Assembly (NCBI GenBank): GCA_030537875.1
Contig: JAUNVC010000004.1
Location: 1-64,000, forward strand
Direction of reading: 5' to 3'
Length of the DNA stretch: 64,000 nucleotides
Origin: Tissierellia bacterium
GTDB lineage: Bacteria > Bacillota > Clostridia > Tissierellales > Peptoniphilaceae
The position numbers and the translations under genes were made by a program. This document shows positions 1-9,313 of this stretch, piece after piece. The notes under the pieces are model-generated. The model did no database searches. It was not told the origin of the DNA and saw only the letters and a list, made by a program, of their open reading frames with translations. The number at the start of each line of letters is the position of its first letter. Position 1 is the stretch's first letter.

Positions 1-4
1 GGGC

Positions 5-80
5 TGGTGCACCTTCAGGGACTCGAACCCTGGGCCCACTGATTAAGAGTCAGTTGCTCTACCATCTGAGCTAAAGGTGC
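5..80 (-). tRNA. tRNA-Lys (anticodon CTT)
   Basis: The minus strand folds into a full cloverleaf. The 7-bp acceptor stem pairs GCACCTT with AAGGTGC, followed by discriminator A and an encoded CCA (plus positions 5-7). The anticodon stem ACTGA/TCAGT encloses the loop CTCTTAA, giving anticodon CTT, which reads AAG (Lys). The TTCGAGT T-loop is present. A promoter with 17-bp spacing lies just upstream at 99-127. Confidence 0.95.
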
Positions 81-98
81 AAAAAAATAGTACGGTTT

Positions 99-127
99 AT
101 TGTAACATTATTTATTTTGAAAATCAA
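99..127 (-). promoter_or_regulatory. Promoter of tRNA-Lys
   Basis: On the minus strand a -35 box TTGATT (127-122) and a -10 box TACAAT (104-99) are separated by exactly 17 bp, with a TGT extended -10 element. The expected transcription start is near 92, about 12 nt before the mature 5' end. Confidence 0.7.
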
Positions 128-156
128 TAGAAAATTAAAAAAACAGGAGGAATACA

Positions 157-1371
157 ATGAATATTGAAGAAAAAGTTGTGGAGCGTCTGATCCGTTATGC
201 GAAGGTCTATACCACCTCGGATCCTGAGAGTGAATCGGTGCCAAGCACGGCAAGGCAAATGGATCTGGCAAAGCTTTTGAAACAAGAGATGGAAGAGATG
301 GGGCTTTCCGTTACGCTAACGGACCAGTGTTATCTTTATTCCAAGGTGCCTGCCAACAAGGATGGATTGCCTGCCATTGGACTGGTAGCCCATATGGATA
401 CAGCACCCGATCTTACCGGAGAAAATGTAAATCCCCAAATTCACGAGAACTATGATGGTGGAGACATTGATTTGGCAGGAGATGGTACCTACATCCTATC
501 GCCCAAAGATTTTCCCGAATTGAAAGAGAAGGTTGGTAAAACTTTGATTACAACAGACGGAACAACCCTTTTGGGATCCGATGATAAAAGCGGTATTGCC
601 GAAATTTTGACGGCCGTCGAATATCTTTTGGCCCACCCGGAAATAGAACATGGGGATATTTGTATTGGATTTACGCCCGATGAAGAAATTGGCCGTGGTG
701 CAGATTTCTTTGATGTGGAGGGCTTTGGTGCCGATTTTGCTTACACCATTGATGGAGGTGCCATCGGAGAGATTGAGTATGAGAACTTTAACGCAGCCGG
801 TGCCAAGATTACCATCAAGGGAAGAAATGTCCATCCCGGTTCGGCCAAACTTAAAATGAAGAATGCGCTAATTTATGCCTTTGAACTTTTTTCCATGCTT
901 CCCGTATTTGATCGTCCGGAGCATACGGAAGGTAGAGAAGGGTTCATTCACTTGAATGATTTGAATGGAAATGTGGAAGAGGCGGAGATGATTTTCATCA
1001 TCCGTGACCATGATCGCGAGAAATTTGAAGCGAAGAAAGAATTGCTCAAAGCGACCTGTGAATTTATGCGCAAGAAACATCAAATTGAAATTGACCTCGA
1101 CATGAGCGATAGTTATTATAACATGAGAGAGGTTATAGAAAAGGATATGGCTCCTGTGGACTTAGCAGTGAAGGCCATGGAATCTGTTGGAGTGGAACCA
1201 AAAATTTCCATCATTCGTGGAGGAACCGACGGAGCACAGATTTCTTATAAGGGACTGCCATGCCCCAATCTCTTCACCGGCGGATATAATTTCCATGGAA
1301 GATATGAATATGCCGTCATTGAGGAAATGACCAAGGCTGTGGAGACCATCATAGCCATCCTTAGGAGATAA
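157..1371 (+). CDS. pepT: Peptidase T (tripeptide aminopeptidase)
   Basis: Cytoplasmic di-zinc M20 metallopeptidase that removes the N-terminal residue from tripeptides. The 404 residues match the family length. Metal and catalytic residues are visible in order: H79 and D81 in HMDTAPD, D142 in GSDDKSG, the E176/E177 pair in PDEEIGRGAD, the aspartate of TIDGG near 198, and a C-terminal His in NFHGRYEY. The ATG follows an AGGAGG site by 6 nt. The next gene, a peptide-binding lipoprotein, begins 1 nt after the stop codon, so uptake of peptides and their hydrolysis are probably co-expressed. Assignment is firm. Confidence 0.95.
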   Translation: MNIEEKVVERLIRYAKVYTTSDPESESVPSTARQMDLAKLLKQEMEEMGLSVTLTDQCYLYSKVPANKDGLPAIGLVAHMDTAPDLTGENVNPQIHENYDGGDIDLAGDGTYILSPKDFPELKEKVGKTLITTDGTTLLGSDDKSGIAEILTAVEYLLAHPEIEHGDICIGFTPDEEIGRGADFFDVEGFGADFAYTIDGGAIGEIEYENFNAAGAKITIKGRNVHPGSAKLKMKNALIYAFELFSMLPVFDRPEHTEGREGFIHLNDLNGNVEEAEMIFIIRDHDREKFEAKKELLKATCEFMRKKHQIEIDLDMSDSYYNMREVIEKDMAPVDLAVKAMESVGVEPKISIIRGGTDGAQISYKGLPCPNLFTGGYNFHGRYEYAVIEEMTKAVETIIAILRR

Positions 1372-1372
1372 G

Positions 1373-3046
1373 ATGAATCGTTACCATCGTGGGTTTGCTC
1401 TTTTTCTTGCCCTATGTTTTCTTGTCGTTGGATGTATGTCTGGAAAGAATGAAGAGCCCAAGGACGTGGATGACGGTAAGGAAGAAGCGCCTGTAATAAA
1501 AGATATAGGAAGACGATTGTCCGTGGACGAAACCACTCTCAATGTGGGAGTTTCTTCTATACAAGGGGTCATCAATCCCTTATATGCTCAGACAGAAGGA
1601 GATAAAGCCGCTTCTTATCTTGCTTTTCTTCCGCTGTTGGCCCGCAATAGAGACCTAAGTCTCAACCTTCATCGATCCCTATTGGAGTCCATTGAAAATC
1701 AAGAGGGGAAGTTGCGTTGTACCTTGAAGGACAATGTGCGCTGGTGGGATGATACACCGGTGACTTCCTATGATGTGCTTTTTTCCCTACAACTCATCCT
1801 AAGTCCCTATTATCAAGGAGAGTATCTAAAGGGAGCACTCTTTGAGTTGGAAGGAGCCAAGGACTTTTGGGCAAGAAAAGCTGAGGGTATCAAAGGATTT
1901 GAAATCGAAGATGACAAGCATTTTACACTACATTTTAAACGGTTGAGCTCTGCTGTCTATGAAGCCTTGGAGTTTCGTCCCATTCCAGCCCATTACTATC
2001 AACGTGCCTATCTTCATGAAATCTATGACCTCCATAGCACTCCCATGGGCAATGGGCCATATACAATAGAAAAATACGAAGAGGGACAATATGTTCATCT
2101 TCGTCGCAACGACTTTTATTTTAGAGGAAAGCCTGTCATTGAAGATATCTACCTTAGAGATTTGAGGCAAGAGGACATCATCAATGAGTTGGAACTTGGA
2201 GAGTTGGACTTTATTTCCTTTTATCCAGAGGGTCTTATGGTGGACACGGACATTCTAAAAGAAAATTATGACAGTTATACGACCATTGAAAATAGGGTCA
2301 TCAATCTTCAGCTAGGCTCTTCGGGTGTGCTTTATGATGTGAATTTACGTCGCTATCTCCTGTCTCTTTTCCATGGATTATCACAAGACTTTGGAGTTTC
2401 GGTGCATAGGAGCAATCGTGACATTTCCTTTGTCAATCGCTTTGGCTCGGAACCATTTGAAACACCAGTGGTTCAGGAAGATGCGGTGGAGGGATTGGAG
2501 CGGAGAGAGGATGGACTCTATTTACAGGGAGAGCCACTGAAAATCTACCTTTATACCACGGGAGAAAATTTTCTCCGGCCGATTGTGGAGTATGTTTCTC
2601 ATCGGTGGACTGAGGCCGGGATCCGGGTAGAAGTGGTAGAAAAAAATCAATATCTCTTGGAGGATGCCTTGATTGAAGGTGCTAATGTTGGTGAAAACAT
2701 GGCCATTCTATCCATTCACAATCATGGAATACGTCCAGACTTTACAAAGAATTTCAGCGGATTGGCAAGGGGCAGATTCTTAGGACTCCATTATGAAACC
2801 TTCAATGCCTTTCTTGCAGACACCATCATGGAAGAAGAACAGGACAGTGCGAAAATTCAGTATGCAGAATTGACCAAGTTTCTCCATGAATCGGGGTATA
2901 TCCTTTCCTTTGGAAGTCCTAAGAGCAAAACCTATGTACGGAAGAACTTAAAAAACATCCAGCAAACGGAATTTTTTAATTGGTATGAGGGGGATGTTGG
3001 AAATATCCATTGGAAAGTTGAGAAGAATCAAAAAGAAGTGCCATAG
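1373..3046 (+). CDS. Peptide/oligopeptide-binding lipoprotein (SBP family 5)
   Basis: Extracytoplasmic solute-binding protein of the OppA/DppA type, 557 residues. A short hydrophobic signal ends in the lipobox LVVGC (Cys21), so it should be lipid-anchored outside the membrane. The N-terminal part has the family pattern of a strand listing a result, then VTSYDVLFSLQ, and a middle lobe starting MGNGPYTIEKYEEG. AGGAG at 1363-1367 precedes the ATG and overlaps the pepT end. No permease or ATPase genes lie beside it, so it is an orphan receptor or uses a transporter encoded elsewhere. Specificity for peptides is inferred from family and from pepT. A terminator overlaps its stop codon. Confidence 0.85.
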   Translation: MNRYHRGFALFLALCFLVVGCMSGKNEEPKDVDDGKEEAPVIKDIGRRLSVDETTLNVGVSSIQGVINPLYAQTEGDKAASYLAFLPLLARNRDLSLNLHRSLLESIENQEGKLRCTLKDNVRWWDDTPVTSYDVLFSLQLILSPYYQGEYLKGALFELEGAKDFWARKAEGIKGFEIEDDKHFTLHFKRLSSAVYEALEFRPIPAHYYQRAYLHEIYDLHSTPMGNGPYTIEKYEEGQYVHLRRNDFYFRGKPVIEDIYLRDLRQEDIINELELGELDFISFYPEGLMVDTDILKENYDSYTTIENRVINLQLGSSGVLYDVNLRRYLLSLFHGLSQDFGVSVHRSNRDISFVNRFGSEPFETPVVQEDAVEGLERREDGLYLQGEPLKIYLYTTGENFLRPIVEYVSHRWTEAGIRVEVVEKNQYLLEDALIEGANVGENMAILSIHNHGIRPDFTKNFSGLARGRFLGLHYETFNAFLADTIMEEEQDSAKIQYAELTKFLHESGYILSFGSPKSKTYVRKNLKNIQQTEFFNWYEGDVGNIHWKVEKNQKEVP

Positions 3047-3060
3047 GCACTTCTTTTTTT
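3033..3060. terminator. Bidirectional Rho-independent terminator
   Basis: A 10-bp perfect stem (AAGAAGTGCC / GGCACTTCTT) with an ATA loop is followed by a T-run on the plus strand, and A-rich sequence on the other side serves the minus strand. It includes the stop codon of the upstream lipoprotein gene and separates it from the convergent PBP gene. Confidence 0.85.
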
Positions 3061-3066
3061 GAAATT

Positions 3067-6039
3067 TTATGGATTAAATATATCCACAGCTTCATTGTTC
3101 TCTTCTTCATCGTGAGTAGGTTCTTCTTCCTCTTCCGGCGAAGGTTCACCCTCTTCGTCATGATCATGGGTGGTAGGGGGAGCATTATAGTTTTCATCTC
3201 TTGGAGAACTATGATTCTCACCATTTTCCTCGTCCTGAGGATCAAAGATATCAATGAACTCTGGAACTGTGTTTTCTTCGTTGTGAATATCACAGGTTTT
3301 CACAGGAACTTGATATTGATAGTCGGAGGGTACGACACCGGAATGTTCTTCTGGATCATAGGGTGGAGTTCTTTGGACCATGACCCTGGTTTCTCTCAGA
3401 TCCTTGGGACAATATTCATTGGCGAGCATACCAGATTCTGTACAAATTTCCACTTCCACATGGGCTTCACAGGGTTCTTTGGGCTGGGTTCCATTGATGA
3501 AGATGTCGGTTCGAATGGTACCCTGTGGGTCTTCCGAACAAAGTTCTGTGGGGACCTTTCCTGATTGATTACAGAAGGTAGCTTTCACAATTCCTTCCGG
3601 CATGGGGAAGTTGGGTTTTGATTCCAACCCCTCATGGATGGTCTTCATAAAATACTGCCAAAATTGGGCGGCCACCATGGAGTTTTTATTGAGTCGCACT
3701 CTCGGGGAGTCGTTTCCAATCCAAGTACCTGCCACATAGTAGTTAGTAAATCCAACAAACCATAGGTCAGCGGTATGCTGTGTTGTTCCCGTTTTCCCGC
3801 CCACGGCTTGGCCTTGGATGGCGGCTCTTGTTCCGATACCATGGGTAACAACAGAGCGCAAAATATCTTTCATGATATAGGCCACCTGTGGACTTGTGAC
3901 TTCCACTGGTTCCACCGGATTTTCTAATAAGATATTGCCATCCCGATCCACCACCTTGGTGTAGGAGATGGGTCGATTGAAAAATCCCTCATTGGCAATG
4001 GAGCCAAAGGCTGCGGTGATGGCAAGGGGGGTCAGACCATTGGTCATACCTCCCAGGGCCAAACTCGACAGGTTTTCATCGTTGTACTTGGGGTCCTCCG
4101 AAGAAGTGACAAAGGTGTCGCGATCGGGATGGGCCACGTTGATGATGCCCATTTTTTCTAAGTAGGGTTTCACGGTGGGGATGCCCACCTCGTTTAAAAC
4201 TCTTACGGCACTGACGTTGATAGACTGTTCCACTGCATAGCGCAAGGTATGTTTTCCCCGATATCCCAGATACCAGTTTTGGGGCCATACCTTTCCATTG
4301 ACATAGAAGGGTATGTCATCAATGGAGGAGCCGGCAGTAAAGTTATTGGCCAGTGCAGGCAAGTAGACGGAGATGGGTTTGATGGCTGAGCCCGGTTGAC
4401 GAGAACTTCCGGTGGCTCGGTTTAAAATACGGTTTCCGTCCTGATCTCGTCCGCCGACCATGGCCAAAATATGACCGGTGCGGTAGTCGACGAGAACCGT
4501 TGCACTTTGTGGTTGCACCACACCCTTGGTGTTGATGTAGACCTGTGCTTTGTCAATGTGTAAATACTTGTCAACGACGGTGAATAGGCCTTCGTGCTTT
4601 TCCAAGGCTGCTTTGGGAATAATGACTTTACCTTCGCTTCTGGTGAATTCTCCTTCTCCAAAGGGGAGGCTTCCCACCGTATGACTGACCAAGTTTTTCT
4701 CATCGTCAATGGTATAATAATCTAAAATATCAATATTGTTTTTGTAAGGTTGGAGTTTGACCGATTGGAGGACAAGATCTCCATTGTCTTGGTAGGTAAA
4801 TTCATCGGGTGCAAGGTAGATATGCCCTTCCTGGGTAATCATATTGTCCTTATTGAGATAGACAAATTTTCCCTTATCATCGACAATGTTGCCGTAGGCA
4901 TCGGCTTTGATGTCGAGGAGAATGGGTCCCTTTAAGTTGGCGGGGTCGCCCAATAGGATGCTGGTAAAATTGCGATAGGCCTCTTCCAAAGCCTTTTGTT
5001 TTGCCACATCAATGGTACAATAAATTTTAAGGCCACCGTAGAATAACTCATCCTGTGCACGTTCCTTGGTCCAACCAAATTTATCCATCAGTCCTTGTAC
5101 GACATCGTCTTTTGTGTAGTCTGCCATGTAGTTGGTGATGTCAGAGGACTTTTTTTGTCCGGGTTTGAGAAGGGTCTTGGGGTCAATCTTCATGGCTGCA
5201 TTATATTCGGCTTCATTTAAGCTACCATTCTTTTTCATTTGCCGCAAGACAATGCGCATTCTCTTTTCATTTTCAGGGTTATATACTTGGATATAGGTTT
5301 GTCCGTGGATATCTACCTGACCCACCTTGTACATGGTCTCCGGATCGTAGTCCTTGGGAAGCACGCGCATATAGGGTGGATAGATATTGGGGCTCTTCGC
5401 AATGGCGGCAAGCATGGCCGATTCCACCGCATTTAGTTTTTCCACATCCTTTGAGAAATAGGTCTGGGCCGCCTCTTGAATTCCATAGGCATTTTGTCCC
5501 ATACTTACACGGTTCAAATAGGCTTCCAAAATTTGGTCTTTGGAGAGCTTTTTTTCCAATTCTATGGCAATCCGTGCCTCTGTCAATTTTCTTTTGAGTG
5601 TCCGCTCTGGAGTCAAATAGGTGTTTTTCACCAACTGCTGTGTGATGGTGGAAGCGCCTCTTGTTTCCCCATAGAGGAAGGTGTCCCTAAGACTGGCCAT
5701 GATACCAATGGGAGAGATACCGATATGCTTAATAAACCGTTCATCTTCAATGGCGATAAAGGCATTTTTCGTTACGGCTGGGATTTTTTCGATTCCCACC
5801 ATGGTTCTATATTCTGGTGTTTCAATTTTTTCTATGAGATGTTCGTTCAAGTCATATATGAAGGAGGTTTCACTGAGATCCTTACTAATCACTCTAGGAT
5901 CCACTTCCTTGACCTCTTCCATTATGCGAACTCCTGCCAAAGCAAAGATCGTGCCAAACACGATGATAATCAGCAAAGCAATCAAAATAAAGTACCGTAG
6001 AATTTTCACTGGTGTGATGCTCATATTTCTGTGTTGCAT
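3067..6039 (-). CDS. Bifunctional class A penicillin-binding protein
   Basis: Peptidoglycan glycosyltransferase/transpeptidase of the PBP1A family, 990 residues. A cytoplasmic tail and one membrane helix (about 12-35) precede a GT51 domain with the catalytic Glu in EDERF and the GASTITQQLVKN segment. The transpeptidase domain has SAIK (Ser near 550), SIN (near 606) and KTGT (near 748). The C-terminus is a long acidic, proline- and glutamate-rich tail ending in VDIFNP, closely like the end of the VanW-family protein at 18417-19826. I chose the ATG at 6039 because AAAGGAGG sits directly upstream; an in-frame ATG at 6096 would add 19 unsupported residues. Confidence 0.93.
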   Translation of the reverse strand: MQHRNMSITPVKILRYFILIALLIIIVFGTIFALAGVRIMEEVKEVDPRVISKDLSETSFIYDLNEHLIEKIETPEYRTMVGIEKIPAVTKNAFIAIEDERFIKHIGISPIGIMASLRDTFLYGETRGASTITQQLVKNTYLTPERTLKRKLTEARIAIELEKKLSKDQILEAYLNRVSMGQNAYGIQEAAQTYFSKDVEKLNAVESAMLAAIAKSPNIYPPYMRVLPKDYDPETMYKVGQVDIHGQTYIQVYNPENEKRMRIVLRQMKKNGSLNEAEYNAAMKIDPKTLLKPGQKKSSDITNYMADYTKDDVVQGLMDKFGWTKERAQDELFYGGLKIYCTIDVAKQKALEEAYRNFTSILLGDPANLKGPILLDIKADAYGNIVDDKGKFVYLNKDNMITQEGHIYLAPDEFTYQDNGDLVLQSVKLQPYKNNIDILDYYTIDDEKNLVSHTVGSLPFGEGEFTRSEGKVIIPKAALEKHEGLFTVVDKYLHIDKAQVYINTKGVVQPQSATVLVDYRTGHILAMVGGRDQDGNRILNRATGSSRQPGSAIKPISVYLPALANNFTAGSSIDDIPFYVNGKVWPQNWYLGYRGKHTLRYAVEQSINVSAVRVLNEVGIPTVKPYLEKMGIINVAHPDRDTFVTSSEDPKYNDENLSSLALGGMTNGLTPLAITAAFGSIANEGFFNRPISYTKVVDRDGNILLENPVEPVEVTSPQVAYIMKDILRSVVTHGIGTRAAIQGQAVGGKTGTTQHTADLWFVGFTNYYVAGTWIGNDSPRVRLNKNSMVAAQFWQYFMKTIHEGLESKPNFPMPEGIVKATFCNQSGKVPTELCSEDPQGTIRTDIFINGTQPKEPCEAHVEVEICTESGMLANEYCPKDLRETRVMVQRTPPYDPEEHSGVVPSDYQYQVPVKTCDIHNEENTVPEFIDIFDPQDEENGENHSSPRDENYNAPPTTHDHDEEGEPSPEEEEEPTHDEEENNEAVDIFNP

Positions 6040-6067
6040 GGAGTTCCTCCTTTCGTTAGACGACCTT

Positions 6068-6096
6068 ATTATATCATATTTCACCAAAGAATTCAC
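6068..6096 (-). promoter_or_regulatory. Probable promoter of the PBP gene
   Basis: A consensus -10 TATAAT (6073-6068, minus) carries a TGA extended -10. The -35 at 17-bp spacing (GTGAAT) is weak. It lies about 30 bp upstream of the chosen ATG at 6039, which also supports that start over the in-frame ATG at 6096. Confidence 0.5.
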
Positions 6097-6170
6097 CTCT
6101 CATTCCATGACTTGTTGAGATGATGTCGGGTAGAAAGATATAGGGCTTTTTTGCCATACAGTGCCACCTG

Positions 6171-6199
6171 TCGACAGACAGGCAATTATATGCTATACT
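6171..6199 (+). promoter_or_regulatory. Possible promoter of the ireB operon
   Basis: An extended -10, TGC followed by TATACT (6194-6199), stands about 30 bp before the ireB start codon. The sequence at the expected -35 position (6171-6176, GTCGAC) is poor, so the call rests on the extended -10. Confidence 0.4.
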
Positions 6200-6228
6200 A
6201 AAAGAAAAGAGATTGAAAAGAGGGAAAT

Positions 6229-6486
6229 ATGGATTTCGATCAAACGATGAAATTTAATGCCAATATTGAACAAACTATGGAGCCGAGAGAAATTTTAGAG
6301 ACGGTATATGATGCGTTGAAAGAAAAAGGGTATAATCCCATCAATCAAATCATAGGGTATATGCTTTCAGGGGATCCCACCTATATCACGAGCCATAAAA
6401 ATGCGAGAGGTATTATCATAAAGATGGAACGGGATGAAATACTGGAAGTGATTCTAAGAGAGTACTTACAGCTGGAGGATAAATGA
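6229..6486 (+). CDS. ireB: IreB-family regulatory phosphoprotein (UPF0297/DUF965)
   Basis: Small cytoplasmic helical protein of 85 residues, the family's usual size. It shows the family features QTMKF near the N-terminus, [15 protein letters not shown], and [13 protein letters not shown]. In enterococci IreB is a substrate of the Ser/Thr kinase IreK and influences cell-wall stress resistance; that role is transferred from the family. It begins a long operon and overlaps ruvX by 4 nt (ATGA). The same ireB-ruvX-DUF1292 order occurs widely in Firmicutes, which supports the identification. Confidence 0.93.
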   Translation: MDFDQTMKFNANIEQTMEPREILETVYDALKEKGYNPINQIIGYMLSGDPTYITSHKNARGIIIKMERDEILEVILREYLQLEDK

Positions 6487-6899
6487 GCGTCATAGCCTTG
6501 GATGTGGGAGACCAATCAATTGGTGTAGCCGTCAGTGACCCAACGGCTACTTTTGCGTTGCCACTTTGCACCATCAAGAGACGGTCTAAGGCGGAAGATG
6601 TGACAGAAATTTCCCGCATTATAGAAGAGCGAACCATAGAGACCATGGTGGTAGGATTGCCTTTAGATTTACAAGGTAAGCCAGGACCACAAGCCAAGAA
6701 AGTGAAGAATTTTATTACGTTTTTGAAACGACGTATAAATCTTCCGGTCATCTTTATCGACGAACGATATACAACACAGATGGCTGGCAGAGCCATGATT
6801 GCCATGGGAATTAAAAGAGGAAAAGAAAAGGGTATAGAAGATGCTTTGGCAGCATCCTATATTTTAGAGATGTATTTAAAAAAATCAGGAGATGACTAA
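6483..6899 (+). CDS. ruvX: YqgF/RuvX family nuclease (putative Holliday junction resolvase)
   Basis: RNase H-fold protein of 138 residues. The N-terminal [15 protein letters not shown] contains the first catalytic Asp, [11 protein letters not shown] the second motif, and IFIDERYTT plus a C-terminal [10 protein letters not shown] segment complete the active site. The family is linked to 16S rRNA 5'-end maturation and was first proposed as a Holliday junction resolvase. Its start overlaps the ireB stop by 4 nt and its stop overlaps the next start by 1 nt, so the three genes are translationally coupled. Confidence 0.93.
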   Translation: MSVIALDVGDQSIGVAVSDPTATFALPLCTIKRRSKAEDVTEISRIIEERTIETMVVGLPLDLQGKPGPQAKKVKNFITFLKRRINLPVIFIDERYTTQMAGRAMIAMGIKRGKEKGIEDALAASYILEMYLKKSGDD

Positions 6900-7144
6900 T
6901 GCCTGAAACATGGAGTTTTACAGATGAGTTTGGACAAAGGATTGAATTCATTGTCCAAGCTCGGTTTTATGTGTGCGGCCAAGAGTATGTGGCCATGAGA
7001 AGATTGGATAGAATCAATGAAGAACCCGTATTTTTTCGGGTGGAGGTAGGAAGCGAGGGTCAGGAACGACTGATGCCTCCCCTTTTTAGTGAAAGAGAAG
7101 AAGTGGAAAAGACCTATCTCGGAATGGATACGTTAGTACATTAG
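6899..7144 (+). CDS. DUF1292 family protein (YrzB-like)
   Basis: 81-residue acidic, beta-rich protein that matches the DUF1292 family by size, by the pattern of an N-terminal strand block with EYVAMRRLD, and by position directly after ruvX. The start codon shares one base with the ruvX stop. The function of the family is unknown. No membrane segments or signal peptide are visible. Confidence 0.82.
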   Translation: MPETWSFTDEFGQRIEFIVQARFYVCGQEYVAMRRLDRINEEPVFFRVEVGSEGQERLMPPLFSEREEVEKTYLGMDTLVH

Positions 7145-7153
7145 GAGGTAAAT

Positions 7154-8815
7154 TTGTCTAAAGTTAATACATTGAATATTGTGGCCTTAGGAGGGCTACA
7201 GGAAATTGGAAAAAATATTACAGCATTTGAATATAAGGATCAAATTGTTATTGTGGATTGTGGGATGACCTTCCCCACCGTGGAGATGTTGGGAGTGGAC
7301 ATTGTCATTCCCGATTTTCAATATTTGGAAAAGAATCGTTCAAAGATTAAGGCGCTTCTCATCACCCATGGTCATGAAGACCATATCGGTGCCATCCCCT
7401 ACTTTTTAAAGAAAATTCAAGTTCCCATTTATGCGACACGGCTTACGGCCGCTCTTATTACCAACAAGTTGAAAGAGCATAAGATTGAGCCCGATATGCA
7501 TATTGTCAATTATGGAGATACGGTGAACTTGGGACCCTTTAAAGCAGAGTTTATCTGCATGGGTCACTCCATCCCCGATACGGCGGCGATTATTCTTCAC
7601 ACCCCGGTGGGCATCATCGTTCACACGGGAGATTTTAAAGTGGATTATACCCCGGTGGATGGGGACGTGATTGATCTAGGGCGTTTGGCTGAAGTGGGAA
7701 ACAAGGGAGTAGCCCTTCTATTGGCCGATTCCACCAATGTGGAGCGGCCGGGATTCACACTGAGTGAGTCCACCATCGGGGAAACCTTTATGGATCTTTT
7801 CAGTAAGGCCGATGGGCGTATCATTGTGGCCACCTTTGCCAGCAACGTCCATCGGGTCCAACAGATTATCACGGCGGCAGAAAAATATGGTCGCTATGTG
7901 GCACTTTCGGGTAGATCCATGCTCAACGTGGTGAATACCGCCAATGATTTGGGGTATTTGAAGATGAATCCCAAGACCTTGATTGATATTCGTCAAATTC
8001 AAAAATACCCAGAAAATAAGGTCTGTCTCATTACCACCGGTTCTCAAGGGGAACCCATGTCTGCCATGACCCGGATTGCCATGGGAGAGCATAGAAATAT
8101 CAAGCTAAACGAAAGAGATACGGTTATCATCAGTGCCCACCCCATACCGGGCAATGAGGATTCGGTTTCGGTGATCATCAATAAGTTGATGGAGCAGGGT
8201 GCCAAGGTCATCTACGACAAATTGGCTGATGTCCACGTTTCAGGTCACGCTTGCCAAGAGGAGTTAAAGCTTATTCACACCTTGGTAAAGCCCAAATTCT
8301 TTATGCCGGTCCATGGAGAAACGAGACATTTGCTGACCCACAAAAAATTGGCCATGCAGTTGGGGATGCCGGAAGAAAACATTTTTGTGCAGGGCATCGG
8401 TGATATGATGGAACTGACCAAAAAATCCATGAAGCATGTGGGTTCCGTACCCCACGGAAGTTTGCTGGTCGATGGACTGGGTGTGGGCGATGTGGGTAAC
8501 ATCGTACTCAGAGATCGAAAGCACCTTTCGGAAGATGGACTGATTGTTGTTGTCATGGCCATCAACGAAGAGTATAATGAAATCATGGCTGGACCGGATA
8601 TTTTCAGCCGTGGCTTTGTCTATGAAAAGGAAAATGAAGACCTTTTAGAAGAGGCATTGCAACATGTTAGAAAGGTGGTCCGTCGTTTTACAGATAAAGA
8701 AGAAATGACGGATATCAATACCATGAGAAACACCATTCGAGATGAACTGAGAAAGTTCATTTACAATAAGATCAAGAGAAATCCCATGATCTTACCCATT
8801 ATAATGGAGGTATAG
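7154..8815 (+). CDS. rnj: Ribonuclease J
   Basis: Metallo-beta-lactamase/beta-CASP ribonuclease with 5'-3' exonuclease and endonuclease activity in mRNA decay and rRNA maturation, 553 residues. The metal-binding motif HGHEDHIGA is at 72-80, and downstream motifs include GHSIPD, HTGDFK, SGHA near 360 and PVHGE. The start is TTG, fixed by AGGAGGT ending 5 nt upstream; no ATG or GTG fits. B. subtilis has two paralogues and this window shows one. In this operon it is placed between DUF1292 and queT, an arrangement different from B. subtilis. Confidence 0.93.
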   Translation: MSKVNTLNIVALGGLQEIGKNITAFEYKDQIVIVDCGMTFPTVEMLGVDIVIPDFQYLEKNRSKIKALLITHGHEDHIGAIPYFLKKIQVPIYATRLTAALITNKLKEHKIEPDMHIVNYGDTVNLGPFKAEFICMGHSIPDTAAIILHTPVGIIVHTGDFKVDYTPVDGDVIDLGRLAEVGNKGVALLLADSTNVERPGFTLSESTIGETFMDLFSKADGRIIVATFASNVHRVQQIITAAEKYGRYVALSGRSMLNVVNTANDLGYLKMNPKTLIDIRQIQKYPENKVCLITTGSQGEPMSAMTRIAMGEHRNIKLNERDTVIISAHPIPGNEDSVSVIINKLMEQGAKVIYDKLADVHVSGHACQEELKLIHTLVKPKFFMPVHGETRHLLTHKKLAMQLGMPEENIFVQGIGDMMELTKKSMKHVGSVPHGSLLVDGLGVGDVGNIVLRDRKHLSEDGLIVVVMAINEEYNEIMAGPDIFSRGFVYEKENEDLLEEALQHVRKVVRRFTDKEEMTDINTMRNTIRDELRKFIYNKIKRNPMILPIIMEV

Positions 8816-9310
8816 ATGAATAAGATAGATACAAAATACATTACCAAAGCAGGAATTATTGCTGCCATGTATGTGGTTCTTGTCATGGTGCAAACGGCAC
8901 CGGTGGCGAGTTTGACCTTTGGACATATTCAATTACGACTGGCAGAGGGGCTGACCATTCTACCCTTTGTAGAAGCGGCAGCTGTCCCCGGTTTATTTGT
9001 AGGATGCCTTTTGAGCAATCTCTTCTTATCTTCTCTTTCCGGTTTTGGTTTGGTAGATATCTTGGGAGGATCACTGGTCACCTTGCTGGCTGCCTATTTG
9101 ACGAGAAAGGCAAAGACCAAGTACTTGGCCATGCTCAGCCCCATTCTTTTGAACGGAATCCTCGTCAGCATTTGGGTTAGTTACTTTACCAACATTTCCT
9201 ATCCTCTCACCGTCCTAACGATTATGGGAGGAGAGGCCATTGCCGTGTTCGTCTTTGGTGGAATGGTATTGTATGCCTACGAACATTCGAAGATTTTTAG
9301 GAGGTTTTAA
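8816..9310 (+). CDS. queT: QueT-family transporter (queuosine precursor uptake)
   Basis: Integral membrane protein of 164 residues with about five hydrophobic segments. It matches the QueT family through IQLRLAEGLTILPF followed by GLFVGCLLSNLF. Family members are putative S-components of ECF transporters for preQ0/preQ1. It begins immediately after the RNase J stop codon, with GGAGG inside the end of that gene. I see no preQ1 riboswitch, as expected for an internal operon position. A U32 peptidase of the tRNA-modification type lies two genes downstream, so the operon may touch tRNA wobble-base modification twice (inference). Confidence 0.85.
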   Translation: MNKIDTKYITKAGIIAAMYVVLVMVQTAPVASLTFGHIQLRLAEGLTILPFVEAAAVPGLFVGCLLSNLFLSSLSGFGLVDILGGSLVTLLAAYLTRKAKTKYLAMLSPILLNGILVSIWVSYFTNISYPLTVLTIMGGEAIAVFVFGGMVLYAYEHSKIFRRF

Positions 9311-9313
9311 AAC

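Noticed and set aside
3112..3564. Plus-strand frames opposite the PBP gene tail
   Set aside because: They are antisense shadows of a well supported gene with no start sites or recognisable domains.
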